From: Phytomonospora endophytica
Lineage (GTDB): Bacteria; Actinomycetota; Actinomycetes; Mycobacteriales; Micromonosporaceae
NCBI RefSeq assembly: GCF_014202425.1
Contig: NZ_JACHGT010000004.1
Coordinates: 200,307 to 264,306, forward strand
DNA: 64,000 nt
Reading direction: 5' to 3'
The number at the start of each line of letters is the position of its first letter. The stretch's first letter is position 1. Of the stretch, positions 19,221 through 27,413 are shown one piece after another. The notes under the pieces were generated by a model. It did no database searches. It worked only from the letters and a program-made list of their open reading frames with translations, and was not told where the DNA came from. The translations under genes and the position numbers were made by a program.

Positions 19221-19733
19221 ATGAAACCCAACCCGCGCGGGCTCGCCGCCGTCACCGGTCTCCTCCTGCTCGCCGTCGCCGTCCTCACCGGCTGCGGCAA
19301 GGACGCCGCCGCCGAGGACGCGCCCGCCGAGAAGGCCACCATCACCGTCACCGATCCCTGGGCCAAGGCCGCCGAGAAGGGCATGTCGGCGATCTTCGGC
19401 TCGCTCGTCAACCACAGCACCACCGACCTGGCCGTCGTCTCGGCCACCGCCGAGATCTCCCCGCTGGAACTGCACGAGGTCGTCGAGCAGGACGGCGAGA
19501 TGATCATGCGGCCCAAGGAGGGCGGCTTCGCCGTCGCCGCGGGCGCCACGCACGTCCTCGAACCCGGCGGGGACCACATCATGCTGATGGACCTCGCCGC
19601 GCCCCTAGGGCCCGGCGACGAGATCGCCGTGACGCTGACGCTGTCCGACGGGAGCACGGTCGCGTTCACCGCCGTCGTCAAGGACTTCAGCGGTGCCGAC
19701 GAGAGCTACGAGCCCGGCATGGACCACTCGTGA
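19221..19733 (+). CDS. PCu(A)C copper chaperone lipoprotein
   Basis: This 170-residue lipoprotein (lipobox LTGC, Cys25) has the PCu(A)C beta-barrel. The Cu(I)-binding pattern is visible as LHEVVEQDGEMIMRP followed by GGDHIMLMDL, giving the His/Met ligands of the family. These extracytoplasmic chaperones deliver copper to cytochrome oxidase or other cuproproteins. The stop overlaps the GTG of the next gene by four bases, so this chaperone is translationally coupled to a DyP-type peroxidase. Confidence 0.88.
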   Translation: MKPNPRGLAAVTGLLLLAVAVLTGCGKDAAAEDAPAEKATITVTDPWAKAAEKGMSAIFGSLVNHSTTDLAVVSATAEISPLELHEVVEQDGEMIMRPKEGGFAVAAGATHVLEPGGDHIMLMDLAAPLGPGDEIAVTLTLSDGSTVAFTAVVKDFSGADESYEPGMDHS

Positions 19734-20881
19734 CGAAGGTCAGCCGCCGGGGACTCCTCCTCGGCGGCGCCGTCGGCGCCGGAGCGGCCGCCGCGGGGAT
19801 CGCCGCCGGACGCTCCCTCGTGGACGGCCCGGAGCCGCCGCCGGAGCCGGTCACCGTCGAGGCGTTCCACGGTCCGAGGCAGGCCGGGATCGCCACCGAA
19901 CCGCAGGCCCACGGCGTCTTCTGCGCCCTCGACCTGCGCGAGGGCACCGACCGCGACGCCACCGCCCGGCTCATGCGGCTGCTCAGTGACGACGCCGCCC
20001 GCCTCACCCGCGGCACCGCCGCGCTCGCCGACACCGAGCCCGAGCTGGCGACCTCCCCGGCGCGGCTGACGGTGACCTTCGGCTTCGGGCCCGGCCTGTA
20101 CGCGGCGGCCGGGCTGGCCTCGCCGGTCGCCGCGCTGCCGGGGTTCGCCGTCGACCGCCTCGAAGCGCGCTGGTCCGGCGGCGACCTCCTGGTCCAGATC
20201 TGCGGCGACGACGCGCTGACCGTCGCCCACGCCCAGCGCATGCTCGTCAAGGACGCCCGGGCCTTCGCCTCGGTGCGCTGGACCCAGCGCGGCTTCCGGG
20301 CCGCGTCCGGTACGAAGGGCACCCAGCGCAACATCCTCGGGCAGCTCGACGGGACGGGGAACCCCGCCGCCGGGACGTCCGCCTTCGACACGGCCGTGTG
20401 GAGGCCCGACGGGTCGACGACGCTCGTCGTGCGCCGGATCCGCGCCGAGCTGGACGACTGGGCCGCCGTCGACCGCACGGTTCGCGAAATGTCGGTGGGC
20501 CGCCGCCTCGACACCGGCGCACCCCTCACCGGGCTCGCCGAGCACGACGAGCCCGACTTCGCCGCCCGCGACGAGCTGGGGATTCCCGTGATCCACCCGA
20601 GCTCGCACGTCCGGCTCGCCCGCGTCGGCGCCGACGACAAGCGGATCCTGCGGCGGCCGTACAACTACGACGAGGGGCCGTCGGCCGAGGGGAAACCCGA
20701 CACGGGCCTGATCTTCGCGTCCTACCAGGCCGACGTCGAGCGGCAGTTCACGCCGATCCAGCGAGCCCTGTCCGACGCCGACCTGCTCAACAAGTGGGTG
20801 ACGCCGATCGGGTCGGCGGTGTTCGCCGTGCCGCCGGGCTGCGGGGAAGGAGGGTGGGTGGGGGAGGGGGTGCTGGGGTGA
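19730..20881 (+). CDS. Tat-exported DyP-type haem peroxidase (EfeB-like)
   Basis: This 383-residue protein has a twin-arginine signal (SRRGLLLGG, residues 5-13) and a Gly/Ala-rich h-region. The DyP signature GxxDG is present as GQLDG at 204-208, the proximal haem ligand is probably His293 in SSHVRLA, and a conserved Arg follows at RRPYNY. The GTG at 19730 is chosen because it gives the Tat signal and the coupled overlap with the copper chaperone gene. Relatives (EfeB, deferrochelatase) oxidise dyes or porphyrins outside the membrane, but here the partner is a copper chaperone and no EfeU or EfeO is present. The last ten residues are Gly-rich and may be disordered. Confidence 0.9.
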   Translation: MTKVSRRGLLLGGAVGAGAAAAGIAAGRSLVDGPEPPPEPVTVEAFHGPRQAGIATEPQAHGVFCALDLREGTDRDATARLMRLLSDDAARLTRGTAALADTEPELATSPARLTVTFGFGPGLYAAAGLASPVAALPGFAVDRLEARWSGGDLLVQICGDDALTVAHAQRMLVKDARAFASVRWTQRGFRAASGTKGTQRNILGQLDGTGNPAAGTSAFDTAVWRPDGSTTLVVRRIRAELDDWAAVDRTVREMSVGRRLDTGAPLTGLAEHDEPDFAARDELGIPVIHPSSHVRLARVGADDKRILRRPYNYDEGPSAEGKPDTGLIFASYQADVERQFTPIQRALSDADLLNKWVTPIGSAVFAVPPGCGEGGWVGEGVLG

Positions 20882-21316
20882 TCAGTCACCGGAGTGGCCG
20901 AAGAAGTAGAGGTGGGTGGGGATGCCCTCGTCGTCGTGGATGACGGCGAGGCGGCCGCAGGAGCGGACGGTGGCGAGGGTGTTGAGGTCGGCGATGTCGG
21001 TCTGGACCGGCTTGTCGATGTGCAGCCCGGCCAGTTCGGCGGGGGTGACCGGGCGGGCGGCGTGGTAGACCCTGATGTCGTAGGGGTCCTTCGGCTCGAC
21101 CGTGGTCACCTTGGTGACATCAAGGATGGAGTGGAAGCCGGTCTCCCACACCGACTCCTCCTCGATCCTCTCGATGTCGGCGAGCGTCTTCGGGCGCGGG
21201 AGGTCGTGCGGCCAGTAATAGTCGCCGTCGGCAAGTGCCTTCTCCCGCAGCTCGTGCAGCGCGGCGGAGAAGTCCTCCCGGTACGGCACGATGTGGTCCC
21301 AGCCGGACGCCCCCAT
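20882..21316 (-). CDS. Conserved-looking hypothetical protein
   Basis: This 144-residue soluble, acidic protein starts MGASGWDHIVPYREDFSAAL. It has an amphipathic helix in the first 30 residues, a middle part with ESVWETGFHSILDV, and a C-terminal strand-rich part ending THLYFFGHSGD. I recall similar uncharacterised proteins in actinobacteria but no assigned function. It abuts the DyP peroxidase gene tail to tail with no gap. The ATG at 21316 is chosen over an upstream start that adds an Arg-rich stretch. Confidence 0.65.
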   Translation of the reverse strand: MGASGWDHIVPYREDFSAALHELREKALADGDYYWPHDLPRPKTLADIERIEEESVWETGFHSILDVTKVTTVEPKDPYDIRVYHAARPVTPAELAGLHIDKPVQTDIADLNTLATVRSCGRLAVIHDDEGIPTHLYFFGHSGD

Positions 21317-21411
21317 CACAACATCCCTCTGTCGTCGACGCGCGGACCCTACAGGCCACTTCCGACACTTTTGGCCTTCCACCGCCCTCCCCGTCGTGAT
21401 CTCCTTCCCCC

Positions 21412-22833
21412 ATGAGCGATCCCCGCACCGAAGCCCACCACGCTCCCGCCGCCCTCCGTCTGATCGCCGACGCCGCTCCGGCGTACCTGGACGCGCTCCC
21501 CGGCGCGCCGGTGCAGGACGCCGGGATCCACGGCCTGCTCAAGGCACTCGACGGTCCGCTGCCCGAGGAGGGCGACGGGACCCTCGACGCGCTCGCGAAG
21601 CTCGTCGAGGTCGGGACGGCGGCGTCGACGCGGTCGACCGGGCCGCGCTTCTTCCACTTCGTCTGCGGTGGCTCGACGCCGGCCGCGCAGGGCGCCGACT
21701 GGCTCACGTCGCTGCTCGACCAGGTCGCCGGGCTCGAAGCGGCCTCACCTTTCGCCGCGCACGCCGAGACGGTCGTCCTCGGCTGGCTGAAGGACCTCTT
21801 CGGCCTGCCCGCCTCGCACGGCGGTGTGCTCACGCCGTCGGCGACCTTCGCGAACCTGACCGGCTTGGCCGCCGCCCGCGCGTGGTGGGCGGAGAAGCAC
21901 GGCGTCGACGTCGTCGCCGACGGGCTCGCCGGGCTGCCGCGCATGCCCGTCCTGTCGAGCGGTTACCTGCACGTGAGCAGCCGCAAGGCCCTGCAGATCC
22001 TCGGACTCGGCCGCGACAGCGCGCGGATCCTCACTCGCGACGACGCCGGTCGCGTCGACCTCGTCGGCATGGAGAACGCGCTGCGGGAGTCCGGTCCGGC
22101 CGTCATCATCGCCAACGCCGGCGAGGTCAACGCCGGTGACTTCGACCCGATTGAGCACCTCGCCGACCTCGCCCACCGGTACGGCGCCTGGCTGCACGTC
22201 GACGGCGCCTTCGGGCTGTTCGCCGCGACCTCGCCGCGCACGAAGCACCTGGTCAAGGGCATCGAACGGGCCGACTCGATCGCCTCCGACGGGCACAAGT
22301 GGCTCAACGTGCCCTACGAGTCGGGCTTCGCGTTCGTCAAGGATCCCGAGGTTCTCCGCCAGGCCTTCGGCAGCTGGGGCGCGGCCTACCTGGCCCCCGC
22401 CGACGACGACGCCGTGGACTACAACCAGCTCGGCCCCGAGTCGTCGCGACGGGCGCGCGCCCTTCCGATCTGGGCGACCCTGCGCGCCTATGGCCGCGAA
22501 GGCCACCGCGCCATGGTCGAACGCCATCTCGACCTCGCCCGCCGCTTCGGCGACGCCGTCGAAGCGGCACCGGAACTGGAACTGTTCGCGCCGGTCACCC
22601 TGAACATCGTCTGCTTCCGCCTGCACCCCGAAGGCGTCGGCGAAGCCGAGCTCGACGAGCTCAACAAACGCCTCGGCCAGGCCATCATCGACGACGGCCG
22701 GGTGTTCATGGGCACGTCGGTCTACAAGGGACGGACAGTCCTGCGGCCCGCGATCGTCAACTGGCGCACGACGGCGGAGGACATCGACTACACCGTGGCG
22801 GTGGTGCGGGAGTTGGGGGCGGGGTTGACATAG
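21412..22833 (+). CDS. PLP-dependent group II amino-acid decarboxylase-like enzyme
   Basis: This 473-residue fold-type I PLP enzyme resembles aromatic amino-acid/glutamate decarboxylases. The PLP-binding Lys296 lies in SDGHKWLNVPY and Asp264 in WLHVDGAFGLF pairs with the pyridine nitrogen. PSATFANLTGLAAAR is the phosphate-binding region, and the C-terminal small domain contains FMGTSVYKGRTVLRPAIVNW. It should decarboxylate an amino acid or related compound to an amine; the substrate is not evident. Length is normal. The next gene follows after 30 bp on the same strand. Confidence 0.9.
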   Translation: MSDPRTEAHHAPAALRLIADAAPAYLDALPGAPVQDAGIHGLLKALDGPLPEEGDGTLDALAKLVEVGTAASTRSTGPRFFHFVCGGSTPAAQGADWLTSLLDQVAGLEAASPFAAHAETVVLGWLKDLFGLPASHGGVLTPSATFANLTGLAAARAWWAEKHGVDVVADGLAGLPRMPVLSSGYLHVSSRKALQILGLGRDSARILTRDDAGRVDLVGMENALRESGPAVIIANAGEVNAGDFDPIEHLADLAHRYGAWLHVDGAFGLFAATSPRTKHLVKGIERADSIASDGHKWLNVPYESGFAFVKDPEVLRQAFGSWGAAYLAPADDDAVDYNQLGPESSRRARALPIWATLRAYGREGHRAMVERHLDLARRFGDAVEAAPELELFAPVTLNIVCFRLHPEGVGEAELDELNKRLGQAIIDDGRVFMGTSVYKGRTVLRPAIVNWRTTAEDIDYTVAVVRELGAGLT

Positions 22834-22863
22834 CCCGTCACACCCCACCCCTACCCTTCCCGC

Positions 22864-23427
22864 ATGCCCTACTCGCCGATTCCCGAGCTCAACCTCCTCC
22901 ACGACTTCGCCGAAGCCCACCCCTACTTCTCCGAGGGCTTCGAGTTCTACGACTTCGACCGGCCCGACGCGGGTCTCGTCGAGTGGTTCGACATGAAGGG
23001 CGACGAGCCGGGCGTCGGAGTCTTCCTCGACGGGCTCATGCCTTTCGCGCAGGCGACGGGTGGCGGCTCCTTCTACGCGCTCTGGCGTTGTGACGACCGT
23101 GCGGATCTGGCGACGCTGCCCGTCGTCTTCTTCGGTGACGAAGGTGATCTCGACGTCGTCGGGGCCGGACTTCGCGACCTCTTCCGGCTGCTCGCCCTCG
23201 ACGACGAGATGCTCGGGGCGGCCGACGGGAACGACCTGTCCTCCGACCACCACGGCGACTATGTCGCCTGGCTCGCCGCGACCTTCGGGCTCACGCCGCC
23301 GGCCGATCCCGACGCGCTGATCGGCATGGCCCGCGCGGAGCACGGCGAGCCCTTCGTCGAGTGGCTCATCGCGACGGTCCCGACGCGGCTCGACCTCACC
23401 GACTTCCGGCACGGGCTAGGACGCTGA
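22864..23427 (+). CDS. Hypothetical protein, possibly SUKH (SMI1/KNR4)-like
   Basis: This 187-residue acidic soluble protein shows the pattern FYALWRCDDRAD-LPVVFFGDEGDLDVVGAGLRDLFRLLA. That resembles the central strand-helix of SUKH/SMI1-KNR4 proteins, where a VFLGSEG-like strand precedes a DFL helix. In bacteria such proteins often act as immunity factors against secreted nuclease toxins, but no toxin gene is adjacent. The assignment is by pattern only. It lies between the PLP enzyme and the SARP regulator (20-bp gap) on the same strand. Confidence 0.6.
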   Translation: MPYSPIPELNLLHDFAEAHPYFSEGFEFYDFDRPDAGLVEWFDMKGDEPGVGVFLDGLMPFAQATGGGSFYALWRCDDRADLATLPVVFFGDEGDLDVVGAGLRDLFRLLALDDEMLGAADGNDLSSDHHGDYVAWLAATFGLTPPADPDALIGMARAEHGEPFVEWLIATVPTRLDLTDFRHGLGR

Positions 23428-23447
23428 CGGAGGCCTACACTCCCCAC

Positions 23448-26400
23448 GTGCATTACGCCCTTCTCGGACCCCTCGACGTCCGCGACGACGACGGCGCCCC
23501 CGTCGCCGTCGGCGGCCCGCGTCCACGCACGCTCCTCGCGCTGCTGCTCCTCGACGCCGGCCACGTCGTCCCGACCGAACGGCTCCTCGACGGCCTCTAC
23601 GGCGACCACCCGCCGGAGGGCGCCGCCAACGCCCTCCAGTCGCAGGTCTCCCGCCTGCGCCGGCGGATTCTCGGCGCCCCGATCGAGTTCCACCCCGCCG
23701 GATACCGCCTCGCCGTCGACCCCGACGACGTCGACGCCCTCCGCTTCACCCGCCTGGCCGCCGACGGCCGCCGCGCCCTCACCGCAGGCGACCACGCCCG
23801 CGCCTCCGCCCTCCTCCACGAGGCCCTCGGCCTGTGGCGCGGACCGGCGCTCGCCGACGTCGACGCCTCCGCCCAGGCCGAGGCCCATGCCACCCGCCTC
23901 GAAGGCGCCCGGCAGGCCGCCGTCGAGGACCGCGCCGAAGCCGACATCGCCCTCGGCCGCGCCGCCGGACTCACCGCCGAACTCGCCGCCCTCACCGCCG
24001 CCGACCCCCTCCGCGAACGCCTCCGCGCCCTCCACATGCGCGCGCTGGCCGCCGAAGGACGTCAGGCCGAGGCCCTGCGCGTCTTCGAGGAGACCCGCGA
24101 ACTGCTCGCCGACGAACTCGGCGCCGACCCTTCGGCCGAGCTCACGGCGACCCACACCGCCATCCTCCGCGCCCGCCCGGTCGTCGGTGGCGCGCGCGTC
24201 GGCGTCCCGGCCCAGTTCACCAGCTTCGTCGGCCGCCGTGCGGACGTCGCCGCCGTCGAAGGGCTCCTCACCACGTCACGGCTGGTCACGGTCACCGGCC
24301 CCGGCGGTGTCGGCAAGACCCGCCTGGCCGTCGAAGCCGCCCGCGACGCCTGCTTCGTCGACCTCGCCGCCGTCGCCAAGCCCGAGGAGGTGCCCGGCGC
24401 GATCTCCACCGCCCTCGGCGTCCGCCAAGCCGGGCTGCTCGGCCCCGCCGACCCCGTCGCGCAGCTCACCGCCGCACTCACCGGCGAGGACGTCCTGCTC
24501 ATCCTCGACAACTGCGAGCACGTCGTCGACGCCGTCGCCCACCTCGCGCACCGGCTGCTCGGCGCCGCACCCGGCCTGCGTGTCCTCGCCACCAGCCGCG
24601 AGGCCCTCGGCATCACCGGCGAGGCGCTCTACCCCCTGACGCCCCTGTCCGTCGACGACGACGCCGTCCGCCTCTTCGCCGCCCGCGCCGCCGCCGTCCG
24701 GGCCGGGTTCACCGTCGACGAGACCAACGCCGACGACGTCCGCCGCATCTGCGCCGCCCTCGACGGCCTGCCCCTCGCCGTCGAGCTCGCCGCCGCCCGC
24801 CTGCGCCTGCTCGGCGTCACCGAGATCGCCGACCGCCTCGGCGACCGTTTCCGGCTCCTCTCGCGCGGCGAACGCGTCGCCGCGCCCCGCCACCAGACCC
24901 TCCGCGCCGTCGTCGAGTGGAGCTGGGACCTGCTCTCGCCCGCCGAACGCGAACTCCTCGGCCGCCTCGCGGTCTTCACCGGCGCCGCCGGGGTCGACGC
25001 CGTCGCCCACCTCGCCGGACTCTCCGCGGGCGAGACCGAGGAACTGCTCGTCGATCTCGCCGACAAGTCCCTCGTCCAGCTCGCCGACGGCCGCGCCCGC
25101 CTCCTGGAGACCGTCCGCGCGTTCGCCGCCGAGAGCCTGCACCCGGGCGAGCACGACCGTCTCCAGCGCGCCCACGCCGAGTACTTCCTCGCCCTCGCCC
25201 GCGAGGCCGAACCGGCGCTCCTCGGCCACGGCCAGCTCGACGCGATGGCCGCCCTCAACGCCGAAGGCGGCAACTTCCACGCCGCCGTGCGCTGGGCCGT
25301 GACGGCCGACCCGCGCCTCGCCCTGGACCTCACCACCACCCTCGCGACGTACTGGTGGCTGCGCGGCGACTACGCCGAAGGCGGCCCCGCCGCCCGCGAC
25401 CTGCTGCGCGCGCTCCCCGAGGACACCGAGGACGAGTCCTTCGTCCTGTGCGTCTCCTCGGCGGCTTCGATCGGTGCGGCCTCCACCGCGGACCTCGCGC
25501 GCGCCACGGGAATCATGGCCGCTCTCAAGGAGCCGCTGAAGCGTTCGTTCACCACCGTCATCTGGGCCATGACCACCGGACCCGACGGCGACAACCTCGA
25601 CGCGCCGCCCGCGGATTACCCCTTCGGTGAGGACCCCTGGTCGCGGGCCCTCGCCGAGCTCGGCCACGCGATGGTCATGCCGTACACGGCCCTCCCCGGG
25701 CCCGCCGACGACCACCTTGAGGCCGCGCTGGAAGGCTTCCGCGCCGTCGGCGACCGCTGGGGCTGCGGCGAGACCCTCGACGAGCTGGGGCATCGGGCCG
25801 GCGCCCGGGGCGACGCGAGGCGCGCGCTCGACCTCTTCGACGAGGCCGTCCGCCTCTCCGAGGAGCTCGGCACGGTCGCCGACTCCGCCGCCCGCCGCTG
25901 CTCGCGCGCGGAGGTCCTGTTCGTCCTGCACGGACCCGAGCGCGCCGACGCGGAGTTCCGGGCGGCGCTCGACCTGGCCCGCCGCAGCGGCAACTCCGCC
26001 GTCCTCGCCGGGGTCCACCGGAGCCGGGGCGCGCTGGCGCACCGGTCGGGCGACCCGGTCGCGGCGATCGCCTGCTACGAGCGCGCGCTGGACGAGATCT
26101 CGGCGGGCGCGTTCGTCGCCGACCTGGAACACGGCCGCCTCCTCGTCGGGCTGGCCCGCGCGCTCGGCGACGGCGGTGACCACGAGCGCGCGCTCGTGCG
26201 GCTCGACGAGGCCGTCGAGATCCTGCTGAACCACTGGTTCCTGCCCGCCCTCGGTGAGGCCGCCCGCACCTGGGCGGCGATCAACGCGGGTACGGGGCGG
26301 TGGCGGGAGGCGGCCGGCCTGCTCGGGCTGGGGGAGGCGCTCGCCGGGCCCATGCCGAAGGGCTTCGACGACGACGGTGACGTCGAGTCGGCGGTCCGCG

Positions 26401-26495
26401 GTGAACTGGGCGAGGCCGACTACGCCGCCGCCCACGACCCCATGGCCGCGCTCTCGCGCGGCGAGGCGGTCGCCGTCCTTCGCGGACTGCGGTAA
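23448..26495 (+). CDS. SARP/AfsR-type regulator with BTAD, NB-ARC and TPR domains
   Basis: This 1015-residue multidomain regulator has an OmpR-like DNA-binding domain (residues 1-90), the bacterial transcriptional activation domain (about 95-245), and an STAND-type ATPase with Walker A GPGGVGKT at 284-291 and Walker B LLILDNCEH near 350-358. A long helical TPR-like C-terminus follows. The GTG at 23448 gives the family N-terminus HYALLGPLDVRDD; an upstream frame extension lies in the preceding gene. Such proteins often activate secondary-metabolite clusters, yet no obvious cluster is visible here. An SDR gene follows after about 100 bp. Confidence 0.92.
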   Translation: MHYALLGPLDVRDDDGAPVAVGGPRPRTLLALLLLDAGHVVPTERLLDGLYGDHPPEGAANALQSQVSRLRRRILGAPIEFHPAGYRLAVDPDDVDALRFTRLAADGRRALTAGDHARASALLHEALGLWRGPALADVDASAQAEAHATRLEGARQAAVEDRAEADIALGRAAGLTAELAALTAADPLRERLRALHMRALAAEGRQAEALRVFEETRELLADELGADPSAELTATHTAILRARPVVGGARVGVPAQFTSFVGRRADVAAVEGLLTTSRLVTVTGPGGVGKTRLAVEAARDACFVDLAAVAKPEEVPGAISTALGVRQAGLLGPADPVAQLTAALTGEDVLLILDNCEHVVDAVAHLAHRLLGAAPGLRVLATSREALGITGEALYPLTPLSVDDDAVRLFAARAAAVRAGFTVDETNADDVRRICAALDGLPLAVELAAARLRLLGVTEIADRLGDRFRLLSRGERVAAPRHQTLRAVVEWSWDLLSPAERELLGRLAVFTGAAGVDAVAHLAGLSAGETEELLVDLADKSLVQLADGRARLLETVRAFAAESLHPGEHDRLQRAHAEYFLALAREAEPALLGHGQLDAMAALNAEGGNFHAAVRWAVTADPRLALDLTTTLATYWWLRGDYAEGGPAARDLLRALPEDTEDESFVLCVSSAASIGAASTADLARATGIMAALKEPLKRSFTTVIWAMTTGPDGDNLDAPPADYPFGEDPWSRALAELGHAMVMPYTALPGPADDHLEAALEGFRAVGDRWGCGETLDELGHRAGARGDARRALDLFDEAVRLSEELGTVADSAARRCSRAEVLFVLHGPERADAEFRAALDLARRSGNSAVLAGVHRSRGALAHRSGDPVAAIACYERALDEISAGAFVADLEHGRLLVGLARALGDGGDHERALVRLDEAVEILLNHWFLPALGEAARTWAAINAGTGRWREAAGLLGLGEALAGPMPKGFDDDGDVESAVRGELGEADYAAAHDPMAALSRGEAVAVLRGLR

Positions 26496-26593
26496 GCCCA
26501 CCGGCCTGGCGGGTCAGGCGACGGTCAGCGCCCGGTCAGTGGTCCCGGCGAAGCTTCGGCGGTAAGGGAGACCCCACCGAAACGGAGTTCGAC

Positions 26594-27355
26594 ATGAGCA
26601 CGCTGATCGGCAAGACCGCCCTGGTCACCGGCGCCTCGCGCGGCATCGGCCGCGCCATCGCCGCCCGCCTCGCCGCCGAGGGCGCCCTGGTCGCCGTCCA
26701 CTACGGATCGAACAAGGCCGCCGCCGACGAGACCGTCGCCGCCATTCAGGCGGCGGGCGGCCGTGCCTTCGCCGTCGGCGCCGACTTCGGGACCGAGGGC
26801 GACATCGACGCCCTGCTCACCGGGCTCGACGCGGGTCTCGGCGGCACGGGCCTGGACATCCTGGTCAACAACGCGGCCCTGGCCGGTGGGACGGATCTGG
26901 AGAACTCGACGCCGGACTACTTCGACCGGATGTTCGCCGTCAACGTCAAGGCGCCGTTCTTCCTGATCCAGCGCCTGCTGCCGAACATGCGCGACGGCGG
27001 CCGCGTCATCAACGTGAGTTCGGGTGTCACGCGCATCGCCCTGCCCGAGACCGTCTACGCGATGACCAAGGGCGCGGTGGAGACCATGAGCCGCAACCTG
27101 GCCAACTCCTACGCCACCGGCAAGCGCGGCATCACCGTCAACACCGTCGCGCCCGGCCCGGTCGACACCGGTCACCCGATGTTCCAGATCCCCGAGGTCG
27201 TCGAGGGCACCGCCAAGGCCACCGCCCTCGACCGCATGGGCGAGCCCGAGGACATCGCCGCCGCCGTCGCCTTCCTCGCCTCCGACGACGCCCGCTGGAT
27301 CACCGGCAACACCGTCGACGCGACGGGCGGGATGTTCCTGGGGCCGCGGTTCTAG
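26594..27355 (+). CDS. Short-chain dehydrogenase/reductase (SDR)
   Basis: The 253-residue classical SDR has the cofactor motif TGASRGIG (residues 13-20), NNAAL, the catalytic Ser in INVSSG, and YAMTK with catalytic Tyr and Lys. VAPGPVDTGHP and the C-terminal ITGNTVDATGG are typical of 3-oxoacyl-reductase-like members. It reduces or oxidises a carbonyl/alcohol with NAD(P)H; the substrate is unknown. GGAG lies eight bases upstream of the ATG. It could be a target of the preceding SARP regulator, but that is only position. Confidence 0.92.
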   Translation: MSTLIGKTALVTGASRGIGRAIAARLAAEGALVAVHYGSNKAAADETVAAIQAAGGRAFAVGADFGTEGDIDALLTGLDAGLGGTGLDILVNNAALAGGTDLENSTPDYFDRMFAVNVKAPFFLIQRLLPNMRDGGRVINVSSGVTRIALPETVYAMTKGAVETMSRNLANSYATGKRGITVNTVAPGPVDTGHPMFQIPEVVEGTAKATALDRMGEPEDIAAAVAFLASDDARWITGNTVDATGGMFLGPRF

Positions 27356-27365
27356 CGCGAAGCGA

Positions 27366-27396
27366 ACGGGGCGCGTCCTGCACGGACGCGCCCCGT
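27366..27396. terminator. Bidirectional hairpin terminator, 13-bp stem
   Basis: ACGGGGCGCGTCC at 27366-27378 pairs perfectly with 27384-27396 across a five-base loop. It sits between the SDR gene and the convergent protease gene and is followed by CTCCTTGCT on the plus strand. Confidence 0.85.
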
Positions 27397-27413
27397 CTCC
27401 TTGCTCTATGCCA

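Noticed and set aside
23448-27355. Secondary-metabolite cluster around the SARP regulator
   Set aside because: Only a PLP decarboxylase and an SDR are nearby; no PKS, NRPS, terpene or RiPP core gene is visible.
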